Positions 9,301 through 19,643 of a stretch of DNA of 64,000 bases are shown piece after piece. A program made the translations under genes and the position numbers. Positions within the stretch are counted from its first letter, which is position 1. Every line of letters starts with the position of its first letter. The notes under the pieces were generated by a model. That model was not told where the DNA came from. It was given only the letters and a program-made list of their open reading frames with translations, and made no database searches. The stretch comes from Arthrobacter woluwensis (lineage in GTDB: Bacteria; Actinomycetota; Actinomycetes; Actinomycetales; Micrococcaceae): contig NZ_JAUSXR010000001.1 in the NCBI RefSeq assembly GCF_030816155.1, forward strand, positions 496,001-560,000. The letters are read 5' to 3'.

Positions 9301-11202
9301 ATGAACGCCAGAGAGCCGCACAGCAGCGATCCGGACGCCAGGACGACGTCCGCCGCCACCAGCCCCCACCGCGGCGACGACGACGGCGCGCAGCCGCCCG
9401 CCGCCGACCCGCGCCCCGCCGAGGGTGCGGCGCAGTCCGGGGAGGGCGCGCCGTCGTCGTCCGGTCCGCGCACGGACCGCCCCCTGGACGCCGCGGGCCC
9501 GATGCCCCGCGTGCCCGTGCCGAACGCACCTGCCCCGAACGCACCTGCCCCGAACGTGCCCGTCCCGAAAGCGCCCGTTCAGAGCGCCGGCACGGGACGC
9601 ATTCCCGTCCCCGTCCCGGCACGGCCCGCCGCGGGCGCCTCCACGCCCCGCACGCCCGGCCGCACTCCTGCGCGTATCCCCGGCCGCGGCGCCGGTCCCG
9701 CACGGTCCGGAACACGGCCCGGCAAGGGCGCGGCCGCGCAGTCCCGGCCGACCACGGACGGCCTGCCCAAGACCGAACCGCTGACCCCGGCCGAACTGCG
9801 CGCCACCACCTCGGCCAAGCGCATGCTGCGGAATCTCGTGCGCGGCGAACAGCCCCCGACGGCCCCGCTGAGCATCGTGGACCGGCTGGCCGGAAGCCCG
9901 TACGCCAACCCGACCATCCGGGTGGGCGGCGTCGACGAGTCGGCGCGCAAGACGATCGACTTCGCGCTCCGCCTGGCCGAGACGATGTTCCGGTACGGAG
10001 CCGGCGCCCTCGAGGTCGAGACCAGCATCATCGCGGTCACGGCGGCGCTGGGGCTGAAGAACGTCGAGGTGGACATCACCAATCAGTCGGTGTCCATCAA
10101 CTACGCCCCGAAGGATCAGACCCCCATCACGCTGCTCCGCGTGGTGCGCTCCTGGACCAGCAACTACGCGGGGCTGTCCGAGGTGCATCAGCTCGTTTCG
10201 GACATCGCCGCGGGTGGCGTGAGCCGCAAGGAGGCCAATAAGCGGCTCGACGAGATCCTCAAGCGGCCCAAGCCCTTCGCCCGCTGGATGGTCACGCTGG
10301 CCTTCGGCGTGTTCGCCGCCGCGTTCGTGGGCGTCCTGGGCGGCGGCCTCCTGGCCTCGTCGATCGCGTTCGTGTCGTCCCTCGTAGTGGATCTGGTGTC
10401 CCGGCAACTGGCGCGCTGGCGAGTCCCGGACTTCTATGCCACGGCGGCGTCGTCGTTCTTCGTGACATTCCTGGCCCTGCTGCTCTGGCGGTTCGGGGCG
10501 AACATCGCACCCTCGATCGTGGTGGCCGGCGGTATTCTGCTGCTCCTGCCCACAGGGCGTCTGGTCTCCGCGGTGCAGGATGCGATCAACGGCTTCCCCG
10601 TGACGGCCGCCGGGCGTCTCCTCTCGGCCATGCTGACATTCGGCGCGATCGTGTCCGGCATCGGTGTGGCGTTCGTGGCGGGGAACCTCACGGGCATGCC
10701 GGACATCAACGTCACGGCGACCTTCCCTCCGGCGTACGACTTCTGGTTCCAGGTGGTCCTGGTGGCGGTGTCTCTCGTGGCGATCACCGTGACGGAGCAG
10801 TCGCCCGTGCGGCTCGTGCTCCCGACTATGGCGGTGGGGATCGTCGGGTACTTCGTGCTGCTGGGCATCGCCCAGGTGGGCGTGGGGGACCGCATGGGAC
10901 CAGCGGTCTCGGCCGTAGTGATCGGATTCCTCGCCCGCGTGGTGGCCCTGCGGATGGGCGCCCCTCAGCTGGTGGTCGCCGTCCCGGCGGCGCTCATCCT
11001 CTTGCCGGGTCTACGGATCTTCCGGTCCATGTACACCCTGACGATCAACGGGGACGACTTCCTCAACGGCGCGGGCGGCATGCTCAACGCCGTCGCCGTG
11101 GTGCTCGGGATCGCCGCGGGCATCGTGCTCGGCGACAGTCTCGCCAGGCCGCTGACGTCCGGGCTGTCCAGCAACGAGCGCCGCAGGACCCGCCGCCGCT
11201 GA
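9301..11202 (+). CDS. Threonine/serine exporter (ThrE) family protein
   Basis: 633 residues from ATG 9301, with AGGGAG five bases upstream. The first ~170 residues are proline/alanine-rich, presumably disordered, with short NAPAP repeats. The ThrE domain follows: a cytoplasmic segment starting IDFALRLAETMFRYGAGALEVETS, then about ten hydrophobic helices. The split matches the DUF1212 plus DUF3815 arrangement of Corynebacterium ThrE, an inner-membrane exporter of threonine and serine. Close to the serine/glycine genes, but separated from sdaA by a terminator and the FemAB gene. Confidence 0.87.
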   Translation: MNAREPHSSDPDARTTSAATSPHRGDDDGAQPPAADPRPAEGAAQSGEGAPSSSGPRTDRPLDAAGPMPRVPVPNAPAPNAPAPNVPVPKAPVQSAGTGRIPVPVPARPAAGASTPRTPGRTPARIPGRGAGPARSGTRPGKGAAAQSRPTTDGLPKTEPLTPAELRATTSAKRMLRNLVRGEQPPTAPLSIVDRLAGSPYANPTIRVGGVDESARKTIDFALRLAETMFRYGAGALEVETSIIAVTAALGLKNVEVDITNQSVSINYAPKDQTPITLLRVVRSWTSNYAGLSEVHQLVSDIAAGGVSRKEANKRLDEILKRPKPFARWMVTLAFGVFAAAFVGVLGGGLLASSIAFVSSLVVDLVSRQLARWRVPDFYATAASSFFVTFLALLLWRFGANIAPSIVVAGGILLLLPTGRLVSAVQDAINGFPVTAAGRLLSAMLTFGAIVSGIGVAFVAGNLTGMPDINVTATFPPAYDFWFQVVLVAVSLVAITVTEQSPVRLVLPTMAVGIVGYFVLLGIAQVGVGDRMGPAVSAVVIGFLARVVALRMGAPQLVVAVPAALILLPGLRIFRSMYTLTINGDDFLNGAGGMLNAVAVVLGIAAGIVLGDSLARPLTSGLSSNERRRTRRR

Positions 11203-11220
11203 CCCCTCCACGCATCGATC

Positions 11221-11277
11221 GCTCCATAGGACGCCGAAAACCCCCGGAATCCGGGGGTTTTCGGCGTCCTACGGAGC
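11221..11277. terminator. Strong bidirectional terminator
   Basis: A near-perfect palindrome. The core 11228-11270 has 21 paired bases around a single central base and contains CGAAAACCCCCGG, giving A and T tracts on either strand. With one mismatch the pairing extends to 11221-11277. It sits between convergent genes (the ThrE-like exporter and the siderophore-interacting protein) and can stop both transcripts. Confidence 0.92.
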
Positions 11278-11296
11278 ACTCGATTGACCTTGGGCG

Positions 11297-12124
11297 TCAG
11301 ATCTTGCCGATCTCCGTCTTCTTCTCTGCCTGGAACTGATCCTCGACCCGGCCATAGGCCCAGTAGCCGGAGATCGACACGTCCTTGCGGTCCAGGCCGC
11401 GCCTCTTGATCAGTTCGTCGCGTAGTGCCTTGACCAGCCCGCGCTCTCCGTGCACGAACGCCTGGACCTTGCCCTCCGGGAACTCGCGCGCGGAGACGGC
11501 GTCGACCAGTGCCGTGCTCTCGCCGGCAGGCACGCCACGGCGGAACTGCCAGGAGAGCTCGACGCCGGCGGGCGCCGTGAGCTCCTGGACATCGGCCTCG
11601 GTGTCCACTTCGATCAGGGCCAGTCCGCGCGCATCGGCCGGCAGGGCTTCCAGGGCTGCCGAGACGGCGGGCAGCGCCGAATCGTCACCCAGCAGGAGGT
11701 GCCAGTCGGCGTCGGGGCTGGGGGAGTAACCGCCGCCCGGTCCGCGGAAGGTGAACCGGTCGCCAGGGACCGCGCGGGCCGCCCACGGTCCCGCGAGCCC
11801 CTCGTCACCGTGCACCACGAAGTCGATCGACAGTTCCTGTGCGTCCAGGTCCACGTGCCGGATCGTGTAGGTCCGGGTCACGGGCTGTTCCGCGGGGGAG
11901 AGGTGCTCCTGCGCCCAGGCCGGGTCGAACGGATCCGGGTAGGTCACGCCGGGGCGGGGAAAGGCGATCTTCACATAGCGGTCCGTGAAGTCGTTCAGGA
12001 CGAAACCGGCGAATCCCGGGCCTCCCGCATGCACCCGCACCATGTGTTCACTGACCCGTTCGGTACGGAGCACTTCGAGGGTGCACCAGGGCTTCGACGG
12101 GCGGCGCGCGGGGGTTTCAGTCAT
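11297..12124 (-). CDS. Siderophore-interacting protein (ViuB/SIP family flavin ferric-siderophore reductase)
   Basis: 275 residues. An N-terminal FAD-binding barrel carries the motif VTRTYTIRHVDLDAQELSID, followed by DFVVHGDEGLAGPWA and the GDRFTFRGPGGGYSP loop. The C-terminal SIP domain ends with SGYWAYGRVEDQF. Family members reduce or help release iron from imported ferric siderophores in the cytoplasm. An almost consensus DtxR/IdeR iron box overlaps the start, so expression should rise under iron limitation. The DtxR-type regulator is about 11 kb away. Confidence 0.93.
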   Translation of the reverse strand: MTETPARRPSKPWCTLEVLRTERVSEHMVRVHAGGPGFAGFVLNDFTDRYVKIAFPRPGVTYPDPFDPAWAQEHLSPAEQPVTRTYTIRHVDLDAQELSIDFVVHGDEGLAGPWAARAVPGDRFTFRGPGGGYSPSPDADWHLLLGDDSALPAVSAALEALPADARGLALIEVDTEADVQELTAPAGVELSWQFRRGVPAGESTALVDAVSAREFPEGKVQAFVHGERGLVKALRDELIKRRGLDRKDVSISGYWAYGRVEDQFQAEKKTEIGKI

Positions 12125-12142
12125 GAGGTGAGCCTACCCTAA
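12124..12142 (-). promoter_or_regulatory. DtxR/IdeR iron box
   Basis: On the coding strand the site reads TTAGGGTAGGCTCACCTCA, which matches 16 of 19 positions of the actinobacterial iron box TTAGGTTAGGCTAACCTAA. It abuts and overlaps the start codon of the siderophore-interacting protein, ideal for repression by metal-loaded DtxR/IdeR. A regulator with the full metal ligand set is encoded at 23027-23722. Confidence 0.87.
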
Positions 12143-12172
12143 GGGCCTGCTCAGGCCGGTCTCGAGCAGGTG

Positions 12173-12994
12173 TCAGAGGCTCCAGTCGACAGGGTCCGCC
12201 CCTTGCTCCACGAGCAGCGCGTTGACCTTGCTGAAGGGTCGCGAACCGAAGAAACCACGCGACGCCGAAAGCGGGCTGGGATGGGCGCTGCTCACTGTCG
12301 GGCAGCCGTCCAGCAAGGGGGTGACGCCCGCGGCGTCGCGGCCCCAGAGGACCGCCACGAGGGGACGGTGCTTCCCGTCGGGAGTCCTGCGCGCGACGAC
12401 GGCCCGGATCGCCGCCGTCGTGAACTCCTCCCAGCCGCGCCGGCGATGCGAGCCGGCGTTTCCGGCCTCGACGCTGAGCACCCGGTTCAGGAGGAGGACG
12501 CCCTGGTCCGCCCACCGGCTCAGATCGCCGTGGGCCGGTGTGGGGAGTCCCAGATCGTCGTGGAGTTCCCGGAAGATGTTGCCCAGGCTGCGTGGCACCG
12601 GGCGGCAGTCCGGGGCGACCGAGAAGGACAGCCCCATGGCGTGGCCCGGCGTCGGATAAGGGTCCTGGCCCAGGATGAGGACCTTCACGTCATCAAGCGG
12701 TCGCCGGAAGGCCGTGAAGAGCGCAGGGGCCGGCGGGAGGATCCGTGAGCCGCGTTCTTCCTCGACGGCGAGCCGCCGGATCACTTCGCCGACCACGGGT
12801 CCCTCCTCCGCGAGAGCCGCGGCCCAGCTCGGGTGCAGGGCGCCGCTCTCCACGAGGCCGTCCCAGCCGCCGTCGGCCAGTCGCCGGAAGGAGTCGCTCC
12901 CGCCCGCAACGGCTCCCGGGTCGGTCTCCTCTCCGGGGAAGGCGAAGGCCTCCTGGGAACCGAAGGGGCTGGGGGCAGAGCTGCGCTGGTCCAT
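12173..12994 (-). CDS. ung: Uracil-DNA glycosylase, family 1
   Basis: 273 residues from ATG 12994 (AGGG just upstream); an ATG at 13018 would add eight. Both family-1 signatures are visible: [13 protein letters not shown], the water-activating aspartate loop, and the C-terminal [17 protein letters not shown]. The enzyme removes uracil from DNA at the start of base-excision repair. About 30 N-terminal residues before the catalytic domain are not conserved. Divergent from the DUF3263 gene. Confidence 0.96.
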   Translation of the reverse strand: MDQRSSAPSPFGSQEAFAFPGEETDPGAVAGGSDSFRRLADGGWDGLVESGALHPSWAAALAEEGPVVGEVIRRLAVEEERGSRILPPAPALFTAFRRPLDDVKVLILGQDPYPTPGHAMGLSFSVAPDCRPVPRSLGNIFRELHDDLGLPTPAHGDLSRWADQGVLLLNRVLSVEAGNAGSHRRRGWEEFTTAAIRAVVARRTPDGKHRPLVAVLWGRDAAGVTPLLDGCPTVSSAHPSPLSASRGFFGSRPFSKVNALLVEQGADPVDWSL

Positions 12995-13070
12995 ACCCTT
13001 GATTGTGCCAAATGACATCGTTGTGATTTCGGATCTATCATGGAAAGGACGCACGGTGAAGGGAGGAAAC

Positions 13071-13394
13071 ATGGCCGAGGCAGCAGTGTCGCCGGATGGT
13101 GTTCCGGCCCACCCCGGATCCCCGGACGGTGCGCAGCCGGTTCCCGGGTTGTCGGAGCGTGACCAGCGGATTCTCGAGTTCGAACGGTCCTGGTGGAAGT
13201 ACTCCGGGGCCAAGGAACAGGCCATTCGTGAGCTGTTCGATCTCTCCGCCACGCATTACTACCAGCAGCTCAATCAGGTCATCGACAGCCAGGCCGCTCT
13301 GGCGCATGACCCCATGCTCGTCAAGAGATTGCGTAGACTACGTACGTCGCGCCACCGGGCCAGGACTGCTCGTCGCCTGGGCAACGGCGCGTGA
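13071..13394 (+). CDS. DUF3263 domain protein
   Basis: 107 residues with a strong GGGAGG ribosome site. After a Pro/Gly-rich 25-residue lead, it carries the DUF3263 core: [40 protein letters not shown] and a basic tail ([17 protein letters not shown]). The family is small, actinobacterial and of unknown function; the helix pattern and basic end resemble a DNA-binding protein, which is inference. It lies 40 bp upstream of a LytR_C protein, probably in one transcript. Confidence 0.9.
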   Translation: MAEAAVSPDGVPAHPGSPDGAQPVPGLSERDQRILEFERSWWKYSGAKEQAIRELFDLSATHYYQQLNQVIDSQAALAHDPMLVKRLRRLRTSRHRARTARRLGNGA

Positions 13395-13434
13395 ACCTGT
13401 AGGACCACCTGCCACTCCGTGAGGACGCGCCTCG

Positions 13435-14028
13435 ATGACCAAATACGCCCGGGACGAATTCGATGATGTGCCGGAAGGCACCGAACGCCGCGGGGTGCAC
13501 CGTGTCGCCAGGGCCTCCGCCGGCGCCGCGCTGCGTCCCCTGCTGGCGTCCGGCGTCGTCGCCCTGCTGATCGGCCTCGTGGCGTACTTCGCCTTCCCGT
13601 CCATGGGAGCGCGCGCCGAGGCCAAGGCGTCGCCGTCCGCCTCCTCGAGCGCTTCGGCGAAGCCGTCCGCCAAGCCGTCGGCGAAGCCTTCTGCTCGGAC
13701 CACCTCGCCGAGCGCGACCACCCCGTCCGCTCCGCCCACCACCGCGGCCGCCGTCGACAAGTCGCGCCCCGTGTCCATCTACAACGGCACCACGACGGCG
13801 GGCCTCGCGGCCGGCTACGGCGCCAAGGCCACCGCGGCGGGCTGGACCCTGGGAACGGTCGGCAACTGGCAGGGTGTGGCCCAGCAGAGCTCGGTGGTCT
13901 TCTACAGCGGCGAGACCCTCAAAGCCTCGGCGACCGAGCTGGCCGGCGCCCTGGGAATCGCCCGGGTCGAGCTGGCCCCGAACCTTCAGGACCCGCTCGC
14001 CGTGGTCCTGGGCCCCGGCGCCGGCTGA
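13435..14028 (+). CDS. LytR C-terminal domain (LytR_C) membrane-anchored protein
   Basis: 197 residues. A short cytoplasmic lead is followed by one membrane helix (about 34-56), then a low-complexity Ser/Ala/Lys/Pro linker with SAKPSAKPSAKPSA repeats. The LytR_C domain follows (about 110-197), starting VSIYNGTTTAGLAAGYGAKA. LytR_C domains are found at the end of LCP ligases and alone in actinobacteria, outside the membrane; their exact role is not settled. It follows DUF3263 by 40 bp, a pairing typical of actinobacteria. Confidence 0.87.
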   Translation: MTKYARDEFDDVPEGTERRGVHRVARASAGAALRPLLASGVVALLIGLVAYFAFPSMGARAEAKASPSASSSASAKPSAKPSAKPSARTTSPSATTPSAPPTTAAAVDKSRPVSIYNGTTTAGLAAGYGAKATAAGWTLGTVGNWQGVAQQSSVVFYSGETLKASATELAGALGIARVELAPNLQDPLAVVLGPGAG

Positions 14029-14273
14029 TCGACCCCTTTCTGCGGCCATCGTCCTCACTGGTCATCATCGGCCGGGCCTTTCCCGCCGCCGTCGGGTGAA
14101 CGGCCTCGTTGACCGGCTCCCGACGTACCCGAGCCGCTCTCGGCGCTCCCGGTGTGCGGTTCGTGGACGCCGGAGCAGGTCACACGCTGCTTCCGCAGGA
14201 CCCGGGGCCCTCGCGCCCTGCCGGATGGTGCGGAGCGACGCGGTCCCGAGGTTTCGCCGCTGGCGTGAACGCC

Positions 14274-14302
14274 TTGCACTCACCTGGCGAGAGTGCTAAT
14301 TA
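14274..14302 (+). promoter_or_regulatory. groEL promoter (sigma-70/SigA type)
   Basis: TTGCAC at 14274-14279 and TAATTA at 14297-14302 are separated by exactly 17 bases, close to consensus. The -10 element falls inside the first CIRCE-like half-site, so bound HrcA would block polymerase. Confidence 0.75.
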
Positions 14303-14334
14303 TGGAGTTAGCACTCCGGAGTGCCGACTGCTAA
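14291..14334 (+). promoter_or_regulatory. CIRCE operator (HrcA site) with an extra half-site
   Basis: The classical element is TTAGCACTC (14308-14316), nine bases, then GACTGCTAA (14326-14334), one mismatch from the consensus arm GAGTGCTAA. A perfect GAGTGCTAA also occurs at 14291-14299 and forms a second inverted repeat with the same TTAGCACTC, with an eight-base spacer. HrcA binding to CIRCE represses chaperonin genes until heat shock. Confidence 0.92.
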
Positions 14335-14500
14335 TGAATCCGTTCCGCGGAGGATGGCCGGCCCGCCGGAGAGAAGGCAACCCCGGTCTCAATGAGGCCC
14401 GGTGCGCCGGCGTACGGATGCCGGCGGGCCGTGCCGTCCGTCGCGGGCATTGGGCAGCCAGGACCCTTCATCCCTCAACGACAGTCCGGAAACGTACTGA

Positions 14501-16148
<1,648 letters not shown>

Positions 16149-16191
16149 TCCCCTGCTCTGCTCGCCGGTGACTCACCGGACAGCGCACGAC

Positions 16192-16223
16192 GGCGGGCCG
16201 CACCTTTCGAGGTGCGGCCCGCC
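16192..16223 (+). terminator. groEL terminator hairpin
   Basis: Perfect 14-bp stem, GGCGGGCCGCACCT with its complement, and a TTCG tetraloop, 44 bp after the groEL stop. GGCGTTT follows shortly after. Confidence 0.85.
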
Positions 16224-16378
16224 GCGGCGTTTAAGGGCTGGGGTGGAGGGCCGTCTATGAGGCGGTGTTGGCGGGCTGCGTTTGAGGGCGGTGTTTGAGG
16301 GCCGTGGTCACGCCGGAGGACGGGTGCCGCGTCCGGGCGCGAGGCTGGATGACGGAGGCCTTGTGGCAGGATTGTCGG

Positions 16379-17524
16379 GTGACGATTACGGCTGCTGCAG
16401 ATGGTTCCGCGCTGGGCAATCCTGGACCCGCGGGGTGGGCCTGGTACATCGACGATGAGACGTGGCGGGCCGGCGGCTGGCCGCACGGCACGAACAACCA
16501 GGGCGAACTCATGGCGGTGCTGGATCTGCTCCGCAGCACGGCTCACCGGTCCGACGAACCGCTGAAGATCCTGTGCGACAGCCAGTACGTCATCAACTGC
16601 CTGACCAAGTGGATGCCGGGCTGGAAGCGCAAGGGCTGGCGCAAGGCGGACGGCAAGCCCGTCCTGAACGTTGATCTGCTCAAGGACCTCGACGATGCCC
16701 TCAAGGGACGGAACGTCGCCTTCGAGTGGGTGAAAGGCCATGCCGGACACTCTCTGAATGAGGCTGCCGACGACCGCGCCCGTGCCGTCGCCACCGCCTA
16801 CCAGCGCGGAGGCAAGTCGATCCCCTCCGGCCCCGGCTTTCCGGGCGCACAGCTCTCCGAGTCCCAGAGCGCGGAAGCCCGGGACCTGAGTGGCCGGCGT
16901 CCCGACGCTCACGCCGCACCGGCAGGTTCTGCCGTATCCCAGAACCCGCACGCGGCGACGGGCTCTGCGCCGAGTGCGACGGTCCAGCCTCAGCAGTCTG
17001 CTTCTGCTTCTGCTTCTGCTTCTGCGGTTTTGTCTGCGTCCGGCGCGGATGAGGCGGAGCCCGATCTGTTCTCGGTCCTGGAAGAGGACTTCCGGGACCC
17101 CGCCGGACAGCAGGACGCGGTGGCCATCGTGACCGCCTTGGAGAAGCGCCTCCTGGAGCCGTCTGTTCGCGCCGACCTCGGCGAGGTGGCGCGGATCCTG
17201 CATCCCGACTTCGAGGAGATCGGAAGTTCGGGCCGCACCTGGTCCCGCGACGAGATGCTCCTCGCCCTGGCCGATGAGGATCACGAGCCGATCGACATCA
17301 CCCCTCTGTCAGCCTCCCGCCTGACCGAGAACACCATCCTGCTCCAGTACCGGACGCGGTCTGCCGGCCGCACGGTCCTCCGGAGCTCACTCTGGGTCCT
17401 GACCGATCCGGCGTCCTCCCGTGGCGCAGGGTCCCGCAGCGCCGCGGGCGAGAACGTCCGGTCCCAGGACACCGCCACCCAGAGCACGTGGCGACTGCGG
17501 TTCCACCAGGGGACGCCGGAGTAA
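16379..17524 (+). CDS. RNase HI domain fused to an NTF2-like (DUF4440) domain
   Basis: 381 residues from GTG 16379, with AGGA seven bases upstream. Residues 1-145 are RNase HI, with catalytic acids D8 (ADGSALGNPG), E43 (QGELMAV), D67 (CDSQYV) and D131/132 (NEAADDRA), and His in KGHAGH. A low-complexity linker (about 146-230) contains a serine-alanine run encoded by repeated TCTGCT. Residues about 235-381 match the NTF2-like/DUF4440 pattern: VTALEKRLLEPSVRADLGEV then ILHPDFEEIGSSGRTWSRDE. RNase HI cleaves RNA in RNA-DNA hybrids; the partner domain's role here is unknown. Confidence 0.87.
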   Translation: MTITAAADGSALGNPGPAGWAWYIDDETWRAGGWPHGTNNQGELMAVLDLLRSTAHRSDEPLKILCDSQYVINCLTKWMPGWKRKGWRKADGKPVLNVDLLKDLDDALKGRNVAFEWVKGHAGHSLNEAADDRARAVATAYQRGGKSIPSGPGFPGAQLSESQSAEARDLSGRRPDAHAAPAGSAVSQNPHAATGSAPSATVQPQQSASASASASAVLSASGADEAEPDLFSVLEEDFRDPAGQQDAVAIVTALEKRLLEPSVRADLGEVARILHPDFEEIGSSGRTWSRDEMLLALADEDHEPIDITPLSASRLTENTILLQYRTRSAGRTVLRSSLWVLTDPASSRGAGSRSAAGENVRSQDTATQSTWRLRFHQGTPE

Positions 17525-17547
17525 CCAGCCCGCCCGGAACAGGCCGG

Positions 17548-17563
17548 GATCGCCTAGGCGATC
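17548..17563. repeat. 16-bp perfect palindrome
   Basis: GATCGCCTAGGCGATC lies between the convergent RNase HI fusion and WXG100 genes, in an otherwise featureless GC-rich 195-bp gap. It could be part of a terminator or a chance palindrome. Confidence 0.35.
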
Positions 17564-17719
17564 AGAGTCCCCGGAACGCCCCGCCTCCGCCGCGGGACAG
17601 GACTGGCGGGCCCCGCGCGCGCCGGCCAGGCCCGAGCCCCGGGCAGGGACCAGCCTCTGGCCCCGCCCCGGCGAGCTCCGGGCCACGCGGATCGCGTGGC
17701 CCGCGAAACCGCGCTGCGC

Positions 17720-18010
17720 TCAGTGGGCGAAGCGCTGCGCGTTCGTCAGCTCGACGTCCCGGTACTGTGCCGCGGCCTGCGCGAGCGCGGAGGTGATGGC
17801 CGCCATGGACGCTTCCACCCGGTTCTGGGTGGCGGCCCATTCGGTGACGAGGGATTGGAAGCTGGCGGAGGCGTTCCCGCGCCAGCTGCCTTGCAGGGCG
17901 GTCAGTCCCTGGTTCATGGCCCTGATGTCCGCGGAGATGCGTTCCATGGTGCTGCGCACCCGGCCGGACTGCAGGTGGAGAAGTTCGGTGTCGACGGAGA
18001 TGACGCTCAT
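17720..18010 (-). CDS. WXG100 (ESAT-6/EsxA-like) protein
   Basis: 96 residues, the usual length, with AAAGGA upstream of ATG 18010. The hallmark W-x-G turn is W43-R44-G45 (LQGSWRGNAS) between two amphipathic helices. Such proteins are secreted as dimers by type VII (ESX-like) systems, and partners often sit next door. Here no EccC/EssC ATPase or second WXG100 gene is adjacent; neighbours are a histidine kinase and RNase HI. The C-terminal Y-x-x-x-D/E export motif region is AAAQYRDVELTNAQRF, a partial match. Confidence 0.9.
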   Translation of the reverse strand: MSVISVDTELLHLQSGRVRSTMERISADIRAMNQGLTALQGSWRGNASASFQSLVTEWAATQNRVEASMAAITSALAQAAAQYRDVELTNAQRFAH

Positions 18011-18187
18011 GGTGTTCCTTTCGCTGAGACGGACCCTGGAGGGTCTTTCGTCTCAGCCTAGGAACTCAGGCTGCCGGCGGGGCGGGCGCAGTGGCCTATG
18101 TGGACAGAGGCTCAGGCACTCCGTCCACAGGCTCGCCGGGGAGGTTCGCTCCGTCGTCGCGCGTCATGGCCGGCAGGCGCGGGAGGG

Positions 18188-19642
18188 TCACTCGGTGATG
18201 TCGGATGCGAGAGCGTCGTCCGCGGAATGGGGGAGCCGGACCTGGAACGTTGCTCCGCCCCCGGGGGTGTCGAGGATCCGCACCGTCCCGCCGTGGCTGC
18301 CCACGATGGCGGCGACGATCGCCAGCCCCAGGCCACTGCCACCGGTTTCCCGGGTGCGTGAGGTGTCCGCACGGTAGAAGCGTTCGAAGATCCGGGCCTG
18401 ATCCTCCTCGGAGATGCCGGGGCCGTGGTCACGGACCTCGAGCACGGACCAGGATCCGTCCTCGTCCAGCTGCCGGCCCACGGCCAGTTCGAGCGCCGAT
18501 TCCTCCGGGGTGTACCGGAGCGCGTTGCCGACCAGGTTGCTCACCACCTGGCGGATCTTCGCCTCGTCACCCAGCACGGGGGCCGGGACGGGCTGAGCGG
18601 AGTTGAGGCCCACCAGACGGACCTCGCGCTGCGGCGCGCTCGCGCGGGTGTCCACCACGGCGTCGTTGCCCAGCAGCATGAGATCGAAGGGCTTCTCCTG
18701 CAGCGGCCGCTGCTCGTCGAGGCGGGCGAGGGTCAGCAGATCCTCGACCATGGACCCCATGCGTTTGGCTTCGCTCTCGATCCGGCCCATGGCGGTGGCC
18801 ACGTCGGCGTCCGTGCGCAGGGCGCCATGACGGTAGAGCTCCGAGAAACCTCGGATGGTCACCAGCGGGGTGCGGAGTTCGTGGGAGGCGTCGGCCGCGA
18901 AACGGCGCATGCGCTGTTCGGAGGCCGTTCGTGCGGCGAACGCCGATTCGATGTTGGCCAGCATGGTGTTCAGCGAGGTCGCCAGTCGCCCGACCTCGGT
19001 GTGCGGCGTGCGGATGTCGACTCGCTGGGAGAGATCGCCCGAGGCGATCGCCGCCGCGGTCCGCTCCACCCGCGCCAGAGGGCGGAAGGACCGGGTGACC
19101 GTCCAGGTCGCGATGAAGAACGCCAGGATGAGGGTCAGCAACCCGACGCCCACCACCACCAGGATGGCGTGCTCCATGATCTCGTCCACCGGTGCCAGGG
19201 GGAGCCCGACCACGACCACATACCCATGGCCGCTCTGGTCGACGAACGGCACCGCGACGGCTCGCCAGTCGTGGCCCGTGGTGCCCGCGATGTCGAAGGG
19301 CTTCCGATGCAGCGACGTGGCCTGTGCCAGGCTCATCTGCTCGATGTCCGGGTAGCCCGATTGATTCGCCCCGGTCCGGTACACGGGAGCGCCGGGGCGC
19401 AGGACCACCACGGAATAGTCGGTGGGGACACTGCTCAGACCACTGGTCAGCTGGGCGTAGCCGCCGTACTTCTGCATGCTGGTGGTGGCGACGCTCAGCC
19501 GGTCATCGATCTGCGATTGAAGATAGCTGTGCAGCAGCGCCATGGTGCCTGCGCCGGTGGTCACGAGGGCCACCAGCAGCAGGCCCATGATGGTTGCGAT
19601 CAGCTGTGCCCGCAGGGACGCGGACTTCCACCGGCGGAGCAA
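18188..19642 (-). CDS. Sensor histidine kinase
   Basis: 484 residues. Membrane helices at about 13-37 and 158-181 flank an extracytoplasmic sensor of about 120 residues. HAMP follows, then HisKA with H254 in DASHELRTPL. The ATPase domain has NLVGNALRYTP (N box), DHGPGIS (G1), FERFYR (F) and GGSGLGLAIV (G2). It autophosphorylates on H254 and should pass phosphate to the response regulator whose stop lies one base upstream. The architecture resembles mycobacterial TrcS/TcrY; the signal is unknown. Confidence 0.95.
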   Translation of the reverse strand: MLRRWKSASLRAQLIATIMGLLLVALVTTGAGTMALLHSYLQSQIDDRLSVATTSMQKYGGYAQLTSGLSSVPTDYSVVVLRPGAPVYRTGANQSGYPDIEQMSLAQATSLHRKPFDIAGTTGHDWRAVAVPFVDQSGHGYVVVVGLPLAPVDEIMEHAILVVVGVGLLTLILAFFIATWTVTRSFRPLARVERTAAAIASGDLSQRVDIRTPHTEVGRLATSLNTMLANIESAFAARTASEQRMRRFAADASHELRTPLVTIRGFSELYRHGALRTDADVATAMGRIESEAKRMGSMVEDLLTLARLDEQRPLQEKPFDLMLLGNDAVVDTRASAPQREVRLVGLNSAQPVPAPVLGDEAKIRQVVSNLVGNALRYTPEESALELAVGRQLDEDGSWSVLEVRDHGPGISEEDQARIFERFYRADTSRTRETGGSGLGLAIVAAIVGSHGGTVRILDTPGGGATFQVRLPHSADDALASDITE

Positions 19643-19643
19643 G

